From: CAIKMD01 sp036490955
GTDB lineage: Bacteria > Pseudomonadota > Alphaproteobacteria > ATCC43930 > CGMCC-115725
Direction: 5' to 3'
Assembly (NCBI GenBank): GCA_036490955.1
Contig: DASXCX010000129.1
Location: 1 to 26,691 of the forward strand
Length of the DNA stretch: 26,691 bases
In this document: positions 1 through 7,055 of the stretch, in pieces
How the letters are laid out: each line of letters begins with the position of its first letter
How positions within the stretch are numbered: position 1 is the stretch's first letter
Notes under the pieces: generated by a model
What the model saw: the letters and a program-made list of their open reading frames with translations, nothing else
Databases searched by the model: none
What the model was told of the DNA's origin: nothing
Translations under genes and position numbers: made by a program

Positions 1-236
1 TCGTGCGCGCCGACGATCGCGTCGTCGTGCAGGGTGTCAACATGATGAAGCGCCACACGGCGCCGCGGCCGGGCGAGCCGGGCGGTATCGTCGAGCGCGA
101 GGCGGCGATCCACGTCTCGAACGTCGCTCATATCGATCCGAAATCGCAGAAGCCGACGCGGGTCGGTTATCGCTTCCTCGATGATGGCCGCAAGGTGCGC
201 TTCGCCAAGCGCTCCGGCGAAATCCTGGACGCGTGA
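1..236 (+). CDS. rplX: 50S ribosomal protein L24, C-terminal part (5' end outside window)
   Basis: This is the last ~78 residues of L24, an assembly-initiator protein that binds 23S rRNA domain I. The frame is already open at the window edge, so the start lies upstream; the first complete codon is at position 3. Recognisable L24 landmarks are VVVQGVNMMKRH (end of the KOW region), GGIVEREAAIHVSNVA and the terminal DGRKVRFAKRSGEILD. The position directly ahead of rplE is the standard spc order. Its stop codon overlaps the GAGGG (235-239) that serves as the ribosome binding site of rplE, so the two are probably translated in series. Identity is clear; only the N-terminal part cannot be judged. 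Confidence 0.95.
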   Translation, partial: VRADDRVVVQGVNMMKRHTAPRPGEPGGIVEREAAIHVSNVAHIDPKSQKPTRVGYRFLDDGRKVRFAKRSGEILDA

Positions 237-243
237 GGGCATC

Positions 244-786
244 ATGGCAACGCGACTGAAAGAGCATTACGACAAGGTGGTTCTGCCGGCCCTGATCAAG
301 GAGTTCGGCTACAAGAACTCGCTCGCGGCACCGCGCCTCGAGAAGATCGTCATCAATATGGGCGTCGGCGAGGCGGTGCAGGACACCAAGAAAGTCGATG
401 CGGCGGCGAAGGAATTGAGCGCGATCGCGGGTCAACGGCCGGTGATCACGCACGCGAAGAAATCGATCGCCACCTACAAGGTGCGCGAGAACATGCCCCT
501 CGGCTGCAAAGTAACCTTGCGCAAGGACCGCATGTACGAGTTTCTCGACCGTCTCGTGAACATCGCGCTGCCGCGGGTGCGCGACTTCCGCGGCGTCTCG
601 GGCAAGAGCTTCGACGGGCGCGGCAATTACGCGCTCGGCCTCAAGGAACAACTCGTGTTCCCCGAGGTGGATTACGACCAGGTCACCGATGTTCGCGGCA
701 TGGACATCATCATCGTCACGACGGCGAAAACGGATGCCGAAGGCAAAGCTTTGCTTAAGGGCTTCGACATGCCGTTCGCCAACTGA
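244..786 (+). CDS. rplE: 50S ribosomal protein L5
   Basis: This is a 180-residue L5, the usual length; it binds 5S rRNA in the central protuberance of the large subunit. Typical L5 stretches are visible: LEKIVINMGVGEA, a central GQRPVITHAKKSIATYKVRE, MYEFLDRLVNIALPRVRDFRG and the C-terminal VTDVRGMDIIIVTTAKTD. I chose the ATG at 244 because it begins the family's usual MATRLKEHY-type N-terminus and has GAGGG five bases upstream. Upstream in-frame starts would lie inside rplX. It follows rplX by 7 nt and precedes rpsN by 15 nt, so it is one operon. Confidence 0.97.
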   Translation: MATRLKEHYDKVVLPALIKEFGYKNSLAAPRLEKIVINMGVGEAVQDTKKVDAAAKELSAIAGQRPVITHAKKSIATYKVRENMPLGCKVTLRKDRMYEFLDRLVNIALPRVRDFRGVSGKSFDGRGNYALGLKEQLVFPEVDYDQVTDVRGMDIIIVTTAKTDAEGKALLKGFDMPFAN

Positions 787-801
787 GCCGGAAAGCGATC
801 C

Positions 802-1107
802 ATGGCAAAGACCAGTTCTGTCGACAAAAACCGCAAGCGCACCGCCCTGGTGAAGCGCCTCGCGCCGAAACGCGCGCGTCTCAAGGCGATCGCCGCCGAC
901 AAGTCGCTGCCGCCGGAAGACCGGTTCAACGCGCGCCTGAAGCTCGCCGAGATGCCGCGCAATTCCTCGTCGACGCGCATCCGCAATCGCTGCGAGCTCT
1001 CGGGCCGGCCGCGTGCGTACTACCGTAAATTTAAGCTGTCGCGCTTGGCGCTTCGGGAGCTCGCTTCGGCGGGGCAAATCCCGGGCATGGTCAAGTCGAG
1101 CTGGTAA
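802..1107 (+). CDS. rpsN: 30S ribosomal protein S14 (zinc-independent form)
   Basis: This is a 101-residue S14, a late-assembling protein of the 30S head. The length and the single cysteine (in NRCELSGRPR) show it is the long form without the two CXXC zinc knuckles of the short form. The conserved C-terminal half, with CELSGRPRAYYRKFKLSR and the final GQIPGMVKSSW, is intact. The ATG at 802 is preceded by GGAAAG. It sits between rplE and rpsH, as in other proteobacterial spc operons. Confidence 0.97.
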   Translation: MAKTSSVDKNRKRTALVKRLAPKRARLKAIAADKSLPPEDRFNARLKLAEMPRNSSSTRIRNRCELSGRPRAYYRKFKLSRLALRELASAGQIPGMVKSSW

Positions 1108-1120
1108 GGGAGAAAGCCGA

Positions 1121-1519
1121 ATGTCGATGAGCGATCCCCTCGGGGATATGCTGACACGGATCCGGAACGGCCAGGCGGCGCACAAGCCTGTCGTCGAGTC
1201 GCCGGCGTCGAAGATCCGTGCCAATGTGCTCGAAGTCTTGCAGCGCGAGGGTTATATCCGCGGCTACAAGCGCGAGCCTAACGGATTGGGGATGCCCGAG
1301 CTCAGGATCGAGCTCAAATACGTCGATGGCGAGCCCGTGATCCGCGAGATCACCCGAATCTCGAAGCCGGGGCGGCGCGTCTATTCGCGCATCTCCGATC
1401 TGCCGCGTGTCTATAACGGCCTGGGCATCTCGATCCTCTCGACGCCGCGCGGCGTCATGTCGGATAGCGAGGCGCGTGCGGCCAATGTCGGCGGCGAGAT
1501 TCTCTGCCGCGTATTCTAA
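1121..1519 (+). CDS. rpsH: 30S ribosomal protein S8
   Basis: This is a 132-residue S8, a primary 16S rRNA-binding protein (helix 21) and, in E. coli, the translational repressor of the spc operon. It opens with MSMSDPLGDMLTRIRNGQ and ends with the diagnostic ISILSTPRGVMSDSEAR and GGEILCRVF. The ATG at 1121 is chosen over a longer in-frame reading that would overlap rpsN, because GGGAGA (1108-1113) lies just upstream and the S8 family starts here. Whether S8 autoregulates this operon here cannot be told from the sequence. Confidence 0.97.
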   Translation: MSMSDPLGDMLTRIRNGQAAHKPVVESPASKIRANVLEVLQREGYIRGYKREPNGLGMPELRIELKYVDGEPVIREITRISKPGRRVYSRISDLPRVYNGLGISILSTPRGVMSDSEARAANVGGEILCRVF

Positions 1520-1530
1520 AGGCACACATC

Positions 1531-2064
1531 ATGTCGCGTATCGGAAAACTCCCCGTCAACATCCCGCAAGGCGTCACCGTCGATATCGCCGGCGGCGTGC
1601 TGACGACCAAAGGCAAGCTCGGCTCGCTGAAAATGCCGCTCAACACCGATGTCGACACGGCGGTGAAGGACGGCAAGGTCGTCATTACGCCGAAGAACGA
1701 GACCAAGCGTGCGCGCATGGCCTGGGGCACGACGCGCGCTCTCGTCAACAACATGGTCAGCGGCGTCAGTGCGGGCTACACCGTCAATCTCGAGATCAAC
1801 GGCGTCGGCTATCGCGCCGCCGTCCAGGGCAAGGATCTCGTGCTCCAACTCGGGTACAGTCACGATGTCCATTTCCCGATCCCGTCCGACATCAAGATCG
1901 CTTGCGAGAAGCCAACCTCGATCGCGGTGAGCGGTGCCGATAAGCAGCGTGTCGGCCAGGTTGCGGCGGTGATTCGTTCGTATCGTGGTCCCGAGCCATA
2001 TAAGGGCAAGGGGATCAAATACGATTTTGAGAAAATCCGCCGCAAGGAAGGCAAGAAGAAGTAG
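1531..2064 (+). CDS. rplF: 50S ribosomal protein L6
   Basis: This is a 177-residue L6, the standard length; it binds near the sarcin-ricin loop and GTPase-associated region. It opens with MSRIGKLPVNIPQGV, has two repeated L6 domains (about residues 1-80 and 90-165), and carries the signature PEPYKGKGIKY near the C-terminus, followed by a Lys/Arg tail. It starts 11 nt after rpsH and ends 11 nt before rplR. An AAGG overlapping the rpsH stop is the only ribosome-binding-site-like sequence, so translation may be coupled to rpsH. Confidence 0.97.
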   Translation: MSRIGKLPVNIPQGVTVDIAGGVLTTKGKLGSLKMPLNTDVDTAVKDGKVVITPKNETKRARMAWGTTRALVNNMVSGVSAGYTVNLEINGVGYRAAVQGKDLVLQLGYSHDVHFPIPSDIKIACEKPTSIAVSGADKQRVGQVAAVIRSYRGPEPYKGKGIKYDFEKIRRKEGKKK

Positions 2065-2075
2065 GAGCGCAGGGG

Positions 2076-2438
2076 ATGAGCGGCAAAGCGGATACACTTT
2101 TCGAACGTCGCCGGCGGCGCGTGCGCACGCGCCTCGCGCGTATCAACAAGGGACGGCCACGGCTTTCGGTGTTCCGCTCGTCGCGGCACATCTATGCCCA
2201 GATCATCGACGATGTCGCAGGCCGCACGCTGGCCTCGGCGTCGACCCTTGAGGAAGCCTTGCGCGGCGGCAAGACCGGGGCCAACAAGGAAGCGGCGGAA
2301 TCGGTCGGCAAGCTCCTCGCCGAGCGCGCCAAGGCCGCCGGCGTCACCGCGGTCGTCTTCGATCGCGGCGGTTATCTTTTTCATGGCCGGGTGAAAGCTC
2401 TGGCCGATGCCGCCCGCGAGGGCGGACTCGATTTCTAG
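2076..2438 (+). CDS. rplR: 50S ribosomal protein L18
   Basis: This is a 120-residue L18, which binds 5S rRNA together with L5 (rplE is upstream). Diagnostic stretches are RRRRVRTRLARINKGRPRLS, VFRSSRHIYAQIIDD, the AAESVGKLLAERAKAAGV helix, and the C-terminal VVFDRGGYLFHGRVKALADAAREGGL. The ATG at 2076 has AGGAG (2063-2067) overlapping the rplF stop with about 8 nt spacing. It is followed after 9 nt by rpsE. Confidence 0.97.
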   Translation: MSGKADTLFERRRRRVRTRLARINKGRPRLSVFRSSRHIYAQIIDDVAGRTLASASTLEEALRGGKTGANKEAAESVGKLLAERAKAAGVTAVVFDRGGYLFHGRVKALADAAREGGLDF

Positions 2439-2447
2439 GAAGGCAGC

Positions 2448-3113
2448 ATGGCAACAACACCATCTGGCGGTAGGACGACACCACCCGGCGGCACCGAGAG
2501 ACCATCGCGCGGACGCGGCGGCGGCGACCGGCCGCAGCGCGGGCGGGGTGAGGGCGGCGACCGTGGTCCGCGCGGCGACCGCGGGTCGCGCGAGGACAGC
2601 GAATTTATCGAGAAGCTTGTCGGCATCAACCGCGTTGCCAAGGTAGTGAAGGGCGGCCGGCGCTTCGGCTTTGCCGCCATCGTCGTGGTCGGCGACGGCA
2701 AGGGCCGTGCGGGATACGGTTCGGGCAAGGCGCGCGAAGTGCCCGAGGCGATCCGCAAGGCGACCGAACAGGCGCGCCGCGCCATGATCCGCGTGCCGCT
2801 GCGCGAAGGCCGCACGCTGCATCACGACATCGTCGGGCATTACGGCGCTGGCGAAGTAGTGTTGCGTGCCGCGCCGCAAGGCACCGGCATCATCGCCGGC
2901 GGTCCGATGCGCGCGATCTTCGAAGCGTTGGGCGTACAGGATGTCGTCGCGAAATCGGTCGGCACCTCGAACCCGCACAATATGATCAAGGCGACCTTCC
3001 AGGCGCTCGATCGTTCGGTTAGCCCGCGCTCGGTCGCGACGCGCCGCGGCAAGAAAGTCTCCGACATCCTGCCGCCGCGTCGCGACGGGCAGCAGCAAGA
3101 AGCCCGGGAGTAA
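2448..3113 (+). CDS. rpsE: 30S ribosomal protein S5 with Arg/Gly-rich N-terminal extension
   Basis: S5 helps decoding fidelity and mRNA unwinding at the entry channel of the 30S subunit. The core begins near residue 50 (SEFIEKLVGINRVAKVVKGG) and contains the double-stranded RNA-binding fold and the S5 C-terminal fold (GIIAGGPMRAIFEALGVQDVVAKSVGTSNPHNM). The protein is 221 residues, against 166 in E. coli. The extra length is mostly a Gly/Arg/Pro/Asp-rich segment at residues 6-49, probably disordered and positively charged. The ATG at 2448 has GGAAGG just upstream, so the extension is likely translated. N-terminal extensions of S5 are known in alphaproteobacteria, and this is a strong example. 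Confidence 0.96.
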   Translation: MATTPSGGRTTPPGGTERPSRGRGGGDRPQRGRGEGGDRGPRGDRGSREDSEFIEKLVGINRVAKVVKGGRRFGFAAIVVVGDGKGRAGYGSGKAREVPEAIRKATEQARRAMIRVPLREGRTLHHDIVGHYGAGEVVLRAAPQGTGIIAGGPMRAIFEALGVQDVVAKSVGTSNPHNMIKATFQALDRSVSPRSVATRRGKKVSDILPPRRDGQQQEARE

Positions 3114-3116
3114 TCC

Positions 3117-3566
3117 ATGGCTGACGAGAAAGAAGCCAAGAAACCGGCGGCGAAGAAGCCGGCTGCGCCGAAGGCCGACGGAGCTGCCAAGAAAGAGGCG
3201 GCGCCGAAGAAGGAAGCTGCGCCGAAGAAGGCTGCTCCGGCGAAGGAAGAGGTCGAGGCGGCGCCGAAAGCGCCGAAGATCAAGAAGCCCAAGGCGCCGC
3301 GCGCGAAGCTCGCTCCGGCGCATGAGCGGTTTGCGGCAATGGCGAAGATCATCTCGAAGCCGCAAGCGGCGCCGGTGAAGGCTAAACAGAAGCTGCGCAT
3401 CACGCAGCTTGGCAGCCCGATCGGCCGGAAGGAGTATCAGCTCGCGACCTTGAAGGGCCTCGGACTGAACCGGCGGCATCGCTCGCGCGTGCTCGAAGAT
3501 ACGCCGTCCGTGCGCGGCATGATCGAGCGGGTCAAACATTTGGTGCAGGTGGAACCGGCTCCGTAA
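3117..3566 (+). CDS. rpmD: 50S ribosomal protein L30 with long Lys/Ala/Pro-rich N-terminal tail
   Basis: The last ~58 residues (about 92-149) are a complete L30: KLRITQLGSPIGRKEYQL, GLGLNRRHRSRVLEDTPSVRGM, IERVKHLVQVE. L30 is normally only about 60 residues, but this reading is 149. Residues 1-90 are a low-complexity Lys/Ala/Pro/Glu tail with two exact KKEAAP units followed by KKAAP (residues 25-41). The ATG at 3117 lies 3 nt after the rpsE stop and has GGGAG (3106-3110) at good spacing. An internal in-frame ATG at 3339 would give a 75-residue L30 but has no comparable ribosome binding site. L30 identity is certain; the start is probable. The tail looks like an H1-type basic tail and may bind rRNA. 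Confidence 0.9.
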   Translation: MADEKEAKKPAAKKPAAPKADGAAKKEAAPKKEAAPKKAAPAKEEVEAAPKAPKIKKPKAPRAKLAPAHERFAAMAKIISKPQAAPVKAKQKLRITQLGSPIGRKEYQLATLKGLGLNRRHRSRVLEDTPSVRGMIERVKHLVQVEPAP

Positions 3567-3592
3567 CGGCCAGGCTCCGCGATGGATGGAAC

Positions 3593-4075
3593 ATGAAACT
3601 CAACGAGATCAGAGACAATAAAGGCGCGCATTACGTCGCCAAGCGTCGCGGCCGGGGCATCGGCTCCGGCAAGGGCAAGACCAGCGCGCGCGGCGGCAAG
3701 GGCCAGACCGCACGTACCGGCGTCGCCTTGAACGGCTTTGAAGGCGGCCAGACACCGCTACATCGCCGCTTGCCGAAGCGCGGCTTCAACAATACGGACT
3801 TCCAGAAGCGCTTCGTCATCGTCAATCTCGGAGCGCTGCAAACCGCGCTCGATGCCGGCCATCTCAAGAAGGACGCGACGGTCAATGGTGCCTCCCTCGT
3901 CGAGGCGGGCGTGTTGCGCCGGACGCGTGACGGCGTTCGCCTGCTGGCCAAGGGCGAATTGAAGTCGCCGCTGACCATCGAGGTTGCCGGCGCGTCGAAG
4001 GCCGCGATCGATGCAGTCGAGAAGCTCGGGGGAAAGGTGATCGTGGCGGCGGAGAAACCGGCCGCCGCCGCGTAG
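3593..4075 (+). CDS. rplO: 50S ribosomal protein L15
   Basis: This is a 160-residue L15, a large-subunit assembly protein. The N-terminus is the typical Gly/Arg/Lys-rich extension (GRGIGSGKGKTSARGGKGQ) followed by FEGGQTPLHRRLPKRGFNN, which is diagnostic. The globular C-terminal half holds VNLGALQTALDAG and ends in an Ala-rich tail. The ATG at 3593 follows rpmD by 26 nt with only a weak GGATGGA ahead. secY begins 18 nt after its stop. The order rpmD-rplO-secY is standard. Confidence 0.97.
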   Translation: MKLNEIRDNKGAHYVAKRRGRGIGSGKGKTSARGGKGQTARTGVALNGFEGGQTPLHRRLPKRGFNNTDFQKRFVIVNLGALQTALDAGHLKKDATVNGASLVEAGVLRRTRDGVRLLAKGELKSPLTIEVAGASKAAIDAVEKLGGKVIVAAEKPAAAA

Positions 4076-4093
4076 TCATAAAGGATCTGCGAG

Positions 4094-5422
4094 ATGGCTT
4101 CCGCCGCCGAGCAACTGGCCTCCAGTATCAATTTTTCGGCCTTCGCCAAGGCCACGGATCTCAAGAATCGGATCTGGTTCACGCTCGGCGCATTGGTGAT
4201 CTATCGCCTCGGCACCTACATCCCGCTGCCGGGCATCGATTCGGCCACGCTTCAACAACTGATGTCTCAGAATGCCGGCGGCATTCTCGGCATGGTCGAT
4301 ATGTTCTCGGGCGGCGCGCTCGGACGCATGACGATCTTCGCCCTCAACATCATGCCCTATATCTCGTCCTCGATTATCGTCCAGCTGATGACGGCGGTCT
4401 CGCCGCAGCTCGAGGCGCTGAAAAAAGAAGGCGAGGCCGGGCGCAAGAAGCTCAATCAATATACGCGCTATGGCACGGTGCTCCTCGCAGCGGTCCAGGC
4501 CTATGGCATTGCCGTCGGCATCGAAGGGTTGCCGGGCGCGGTCACCGATCCGGGCATCTTCTTCCGCTTCACCTCGGTGGTCACGCTCACCGGCGGCACC
4601 GTCTTCCTGATGTGGCTCGGCGAGCAGATCACGGCGCGCGGCGTCGGCAACGGCATTTCGCTGATCATCTTCTCGGGTATTGTCGCACGTTTGCCATCGG
4701 CGCTCGCCGGCTTCCTCGAGCTCGGCCGCACGGGCGCGATCTCGACCTTCTTCATCATGTTATTCCTGATCGGCGCGATCGTCGTGATCACCTTCATCGT
4801 GTTCATGGAACGCGCCCAGCGTCGCATCCTGGTGCAGTATCCGAAGCGTCAAGTCGGTAACCGCATGTATGGCGGCGAGGCTTCGCACCTGCCGCTGAAG
4901 CTCAACACATCCGGCGTCATCCCGCCGATCTTCGCGTCCTCGCTGCTGCTGCTGCCGGCGACGGTCGCCAGCTTCAGCCAGAATCAGACCGGCTGGCTTG
5001 CCGAGGTCGGCGCCTTTCTCGGCCGCGGCCATCCGGTCTATCTCGCCCTTTATGTCGCGCTGATCATCTTCTTCACGTTCTTCTACACCGCCGTTGTCTT
5101 CAATCCGGTCGAAACGGCAGACAATCTCCGGAAATATGGCGGCTTCGTTCCCGGCATCCGACCGGGCAAGAACACGGCCGATCATCTGGACTACGTGCTG
5201 ACGCGCCTCACGGTAGTCGGTGCGATTTACCTTTCGGCGGTATGCGTGTTGCCCGAATGGCTGCTGACCGCCTATTCCCTGCCGTTCTATTTCGGCGGTA
5301 CGAGCCTGTTGATCGTTGTCAGCGTCACCATGGATACGGTGGCGCAGATCCACTCGCATCTGCTGGCGCATCAATACGAAGGCCTGATCAAGAAATCCAA
5401 GCTGAGGGGGAGGCGCGGTTGA
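4094..5422 (+). CDS. secY: Protein translocase subunit SecY
   Basis: SecY is the channel subunit of the SecYEG translocon in the inner membrane; it passes unfolded exported proteins and inserts membrane proteins. The 442 residues match the family and are hydrophobic throughout, consistent with ten membrane segments. Landmarks are LGTYIPLPGID near the first segment, GGALGRMTIFALNIMPYISSSII (residues ~75-97), GNGISLIIFSGI, the cytoplasmic loop ERAQRRILVQYPKRQVG and the NTSGVIPPIFASSLLL segment. The ATG at 4094 has AAGGA (4080-4084) upstream. Its stop codon overlaps the TTG start of adk in a TTGA overlap. Confidence 0.98.
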   Translation: MASAAEQLASSINFSAFAKATDLKNRIWFTLGALVIYRLGTYIPLPGIDSATLQQLMSQNAGGILGMVDMFSGGALGRMTIFALNIMPYISSSIIVQLMTAVSPQLEALKKEGEAGRKKLNQYTRYGTVLLAAVQAYGIAVGIEGLPGAVTDPGIFFRFTSVVTLTGGTVFLMWLGEQITARGVGNGISLIIFSGIVARLPSALAGFLELGRTGAISTFFIMLFLIGAIVVITFIVFMERAQRRILVQYPKRQVGNRMYGGEASHLPLKLNTSGVIPPIFASSLLLLPATVASFSQNQTGWLAEVGAFLGRGHPVYLALYVALIIFFTFFYTAVVFNPVETADNLRKYGGFVPGIRPGKNTADHLDYVLTRLTVVGAIYLSAVCVLPEWLLTAYSLPFYFGGTSLLIVVSVTMDTVAQIHSHLLAHQYEGLIKKSKLRGRRG

Positions 5423-6072
5423 ACATCCTTCTGCTCGGCCCTCCCGGGGCCGGGAAGGGGACCCAGGCCAAGCGGCTCGAAGAGCATTACGGCATGGTTC
5501 AGCTTTCCACCGGGGACATGCTGCGCGCGGAGCGCGCGGCGGGCACCCCCTTGGGTAAGCAGGCTCAGGCGATCATGGACGCCGGCAAGCTCGTTTCCGA
5601 CGACATCATGATCGCGATGATCAAGAGCCGCATCGGCCAGCTCGGCGGCAAGGGGTTCATCCTCGATGGTTTTCCGCGGACGGTGCCGCAGGCGGAAGCG
5701 CTCGATAAGATGCTGGCCGAGAATAAAATCATCCTCGACGCCGTGATCGAAATCACCGTCGACGAGGCGGTTTTGGTCGACCGGATCGCAGGCCGGTTCA
5801 GTTGCAAGAACTGCGGCGCCTCCTATCACGACCGACACAACCAGCCGAGGCAGGAAGGCATTTGCGACGGCTGCGGGAGCCACGATTTCGTCCGGCGGCC
5901 GGACGACAATGCCGAAACCGTGAAGGCCCGGCTCGATGCCTACCGCCGGCAGACGGCACCCATCCTGCCCTATTACCGAGCCAAGGGTCTGTTGAGCTCG
6001 GTTGATGGCATGGCGCCGATCGACACAGTTACACAACAGATTGAAATCATTCTAAATAAGGCGGCAGGTTGA
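5419..6072 (+). CDS. adk: Adenylate kinase (zinc-type LID)
   Basis: Adk interconverts ATP + AMP and 2 ADP in the cytoplasm. The start must lie just before the P-loop LLLGPPGAGKGTQ, and the only fitting codon is the TTG at 5419, which overlaps the secY stop and sits behind GGGGGAGG (5406-5413). That gives 217 residues, the normal long form. Also visible are the AMP-binding LSTGDMLRAE and FILDGFPRT, and a LID domain with four cysteines (CKNC about residue 130 and CDGC about residue 150), which marks the zinc-binding version. The secY-adk pairing is conserved in bacteria. Its stop codon lies within a predicted promoter for the following rpsM group. Confidence 0.96.
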   Translation: MNILLLGPPGAGKGTQAKRLEEHYGMVQLSTGDMLRAERAAGTPLGKQAQAIMDAGKLVSDDIMIAMIKSRIGQLGGKGFILDGFPRTVPQAEALDKMLAENKIILDAVIEITVDEAVLVDRIAGRFSCKNCGASYHDRHNQPRQEGICDGCGSHDFVRRPDDNAETVKARLDAYRRQTAPILPYYRAKGLLSSVDGMAPIDTVTQQIEIILNKAAG

Positions 6073-6098
6073 CTTTGCTGCGGAATTTCCGATATAAG
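6069..6098 (+). promoter_or_regulatory. Candidate sigma-70 promoter for rpsM-rpsK-rpoA-rplQ
   Basis: TTGACT (6069-6074) and TATAAG (6093-6098) are separated by 18 nt, a good match to a housekeeping promoter. The -35 box overlaps the adk stop codon, and the 95-nt adk-rpsM gap is the longest in the ribosomal run. This fits a separate start for the alpha operon. The same TTGACT box with a TA-x-AAG -10 recurs at the rRNA promoter at 26078. AAGGAG at 6154-6159 is the following ribosome binding site. Confidence 0.65.
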
Positions 6099-6167
6099 GC
6101 GCGTTCGGCCGTCCGGGGCGTCTGGTCACCGTCCGAAACCGACAATTCGATTTAAGGAGAAGCGCAG

Positions 6168-6548
6168 GTGGCGCGCATTGCCGGCGTTAACATTCCCAAT
6201 CAGAAACGTGTCCCGATTGGTCTGACCTATATCCATGGGATCGGGCGGACCTCGGCCGAGAAGATTTGCGCCAAGCTGGGCATCCCGGATTCGCGCCGGG
6301 TGCATGAACTGACCGACGACGAGGTGCTCCGCATCCGTGAAGCGATCGACCGCGACTACCAGGTCGAAGGCGATCTACGCCGCACCGTCGCGCTGAACAT
6401 TAAGCGATTGATGGATCTCGGCTGCTATCGCGGGCTTCGCCACCGCAAGGGCTTGCCGGTGCGCGGCCAGCGAACTCACACCAATGCACGGACCCGCAAG
6501 GGGCCGGCGCGGCCGATTGCCGGCAAGAAGCAATCGCCGACGAAGTAA
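6168..6548 (+). CDS. rpsM: 30S ribosomal protein S13
   Basis: This is a 126-residue S13 of the 30S head, contacting the P-site tRNA and L5 across the subunit bridge. It starts with GTG at 6168 (reads MARIAGVNIPNQKRVPIGLTY), which is the family N-terminus, with AAGGAG about 9 nt upstream. The helix-two-turn-helix region IHGIGRTSAEKIC is present. The basic C-terminal tail GLRHRKGLPVRGQRTHTNAR is also present and diagnostic. It heads the alpha operon here, with no rpmJ between it and secY-adk, which is usual in alphaproteobacteria. Confidence 0.97.
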   Translation: MARIAGVNIPNQKRVPIGLTYIHGIGRTSAEKICAKLGIPDSRRVHELTDDEVLRIREAIDRDYQVEGDLRRTVALNIKRLMDLGCYRGLRHRKGLPVRGQRTHTNARTRKGPARPIAGKKQSPTK

Positions 6549-6566
6549 TAGGGATCGGAAAAGGAC

Positions 6567-6974
6567 ATGGCGACGACGACTTCGAAGCCCGCTGCCGCTG
6601 CGCGCGTTCGCCGCCGCGAACGCAAGAACATCACCGCCGGCACGGCGCATGTGAACGCCACATTCAACAATACGATGATCACGATCACCGATGCCCAGGG
6701 TAATACGATTGCCTGGTCGTCTTCGGGAACGATGGGCTTCAAGGGATCGCGTAAGTCGACGCCGTATGCCGCGCAGGTCGCGGCCGAAGATGCCGGCCGC
6801 AAAGCGATGGAGCACGGCATGCGTACCTTGGAGATCGAAGTGAAAGGGCCGGGCTCGGGGCGTGAATCGGCGCTTCGTGCTTTGCAGACAGTTGGTTTTC
6901 AGGTCACGTCCATTCGTGACGTGACCTCTGTTCCGCATAATGGGTGTCGTCCGCCGAAGCGGCGGCGCGTGTAG
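6567..6974 (+). CDS. rpsK: 30S ribosomal protein S11
   Basis: This is a 135-residue S11 from the 30S platform, near the mRNA exit and the anti-Shine-Dalgarno helix. Visible motifs are ITAGTAHVNATFNNTMITITD, WSSSGTMGFKGSRKSTPYAAQ and the family signature KGPGSGRESALRALQ, ending in SVPHNGCRPPKRRRV. It has a slightly extended Ala/Arg-rich N-terminus of about 15 residues. The ATG at 6567 has AAGGA (6560-6564). It lies 18 nt after rpsM. Confidence 0.97.
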   Translation: MATTTSKPAAAARVRRRERKNITAGTAHVNATFNNTMITITDAQGNTIAWSSSGTMGFKGSRKSTPYAAQVAAEDAGRKAMEHGMRTLEIEVKGPGSGRESALRALQTVGFQVTSIRDVTSVPHNGCRPPKRRRV

Positions 6975-7055
6975 TCGCGGTATTTTTTTATTTGGCGCGT
7001 GCGCCGGCCACAGGGCCGCGCATGTTGATGGCCTAAACGCGTGAGGGTTCCGCTC

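Noticed and set aside
37..1224. 395-codon antisense frame across rplE and rpsN
   Set aside because: It is a mirror of conserved ribosomal genes with shadow-like Arg/His/Asp composition.
1860..3539. Long open frame (559 codons) antisense to rplF-rplR-rpsE-rpmD
   Set aside because: It lies opposite unmistakable ribosomal genes, is Arg/Leu/His-rich with no recognisable domain, and is expected from high third-position GC.
3339..3566. Short L30 starting at internal ATG 3339
   Set aside because: There is no good ribosome binding site there, while the ATG at 3117 has GGGAG at ideal spacing; kept only as an alternative.
7041..7055. Upstream GTG start for rpoA
   Set aside because: No ribosome binding site precedes it, and the GAGGG between the two candidates fits the GTG at 7056.
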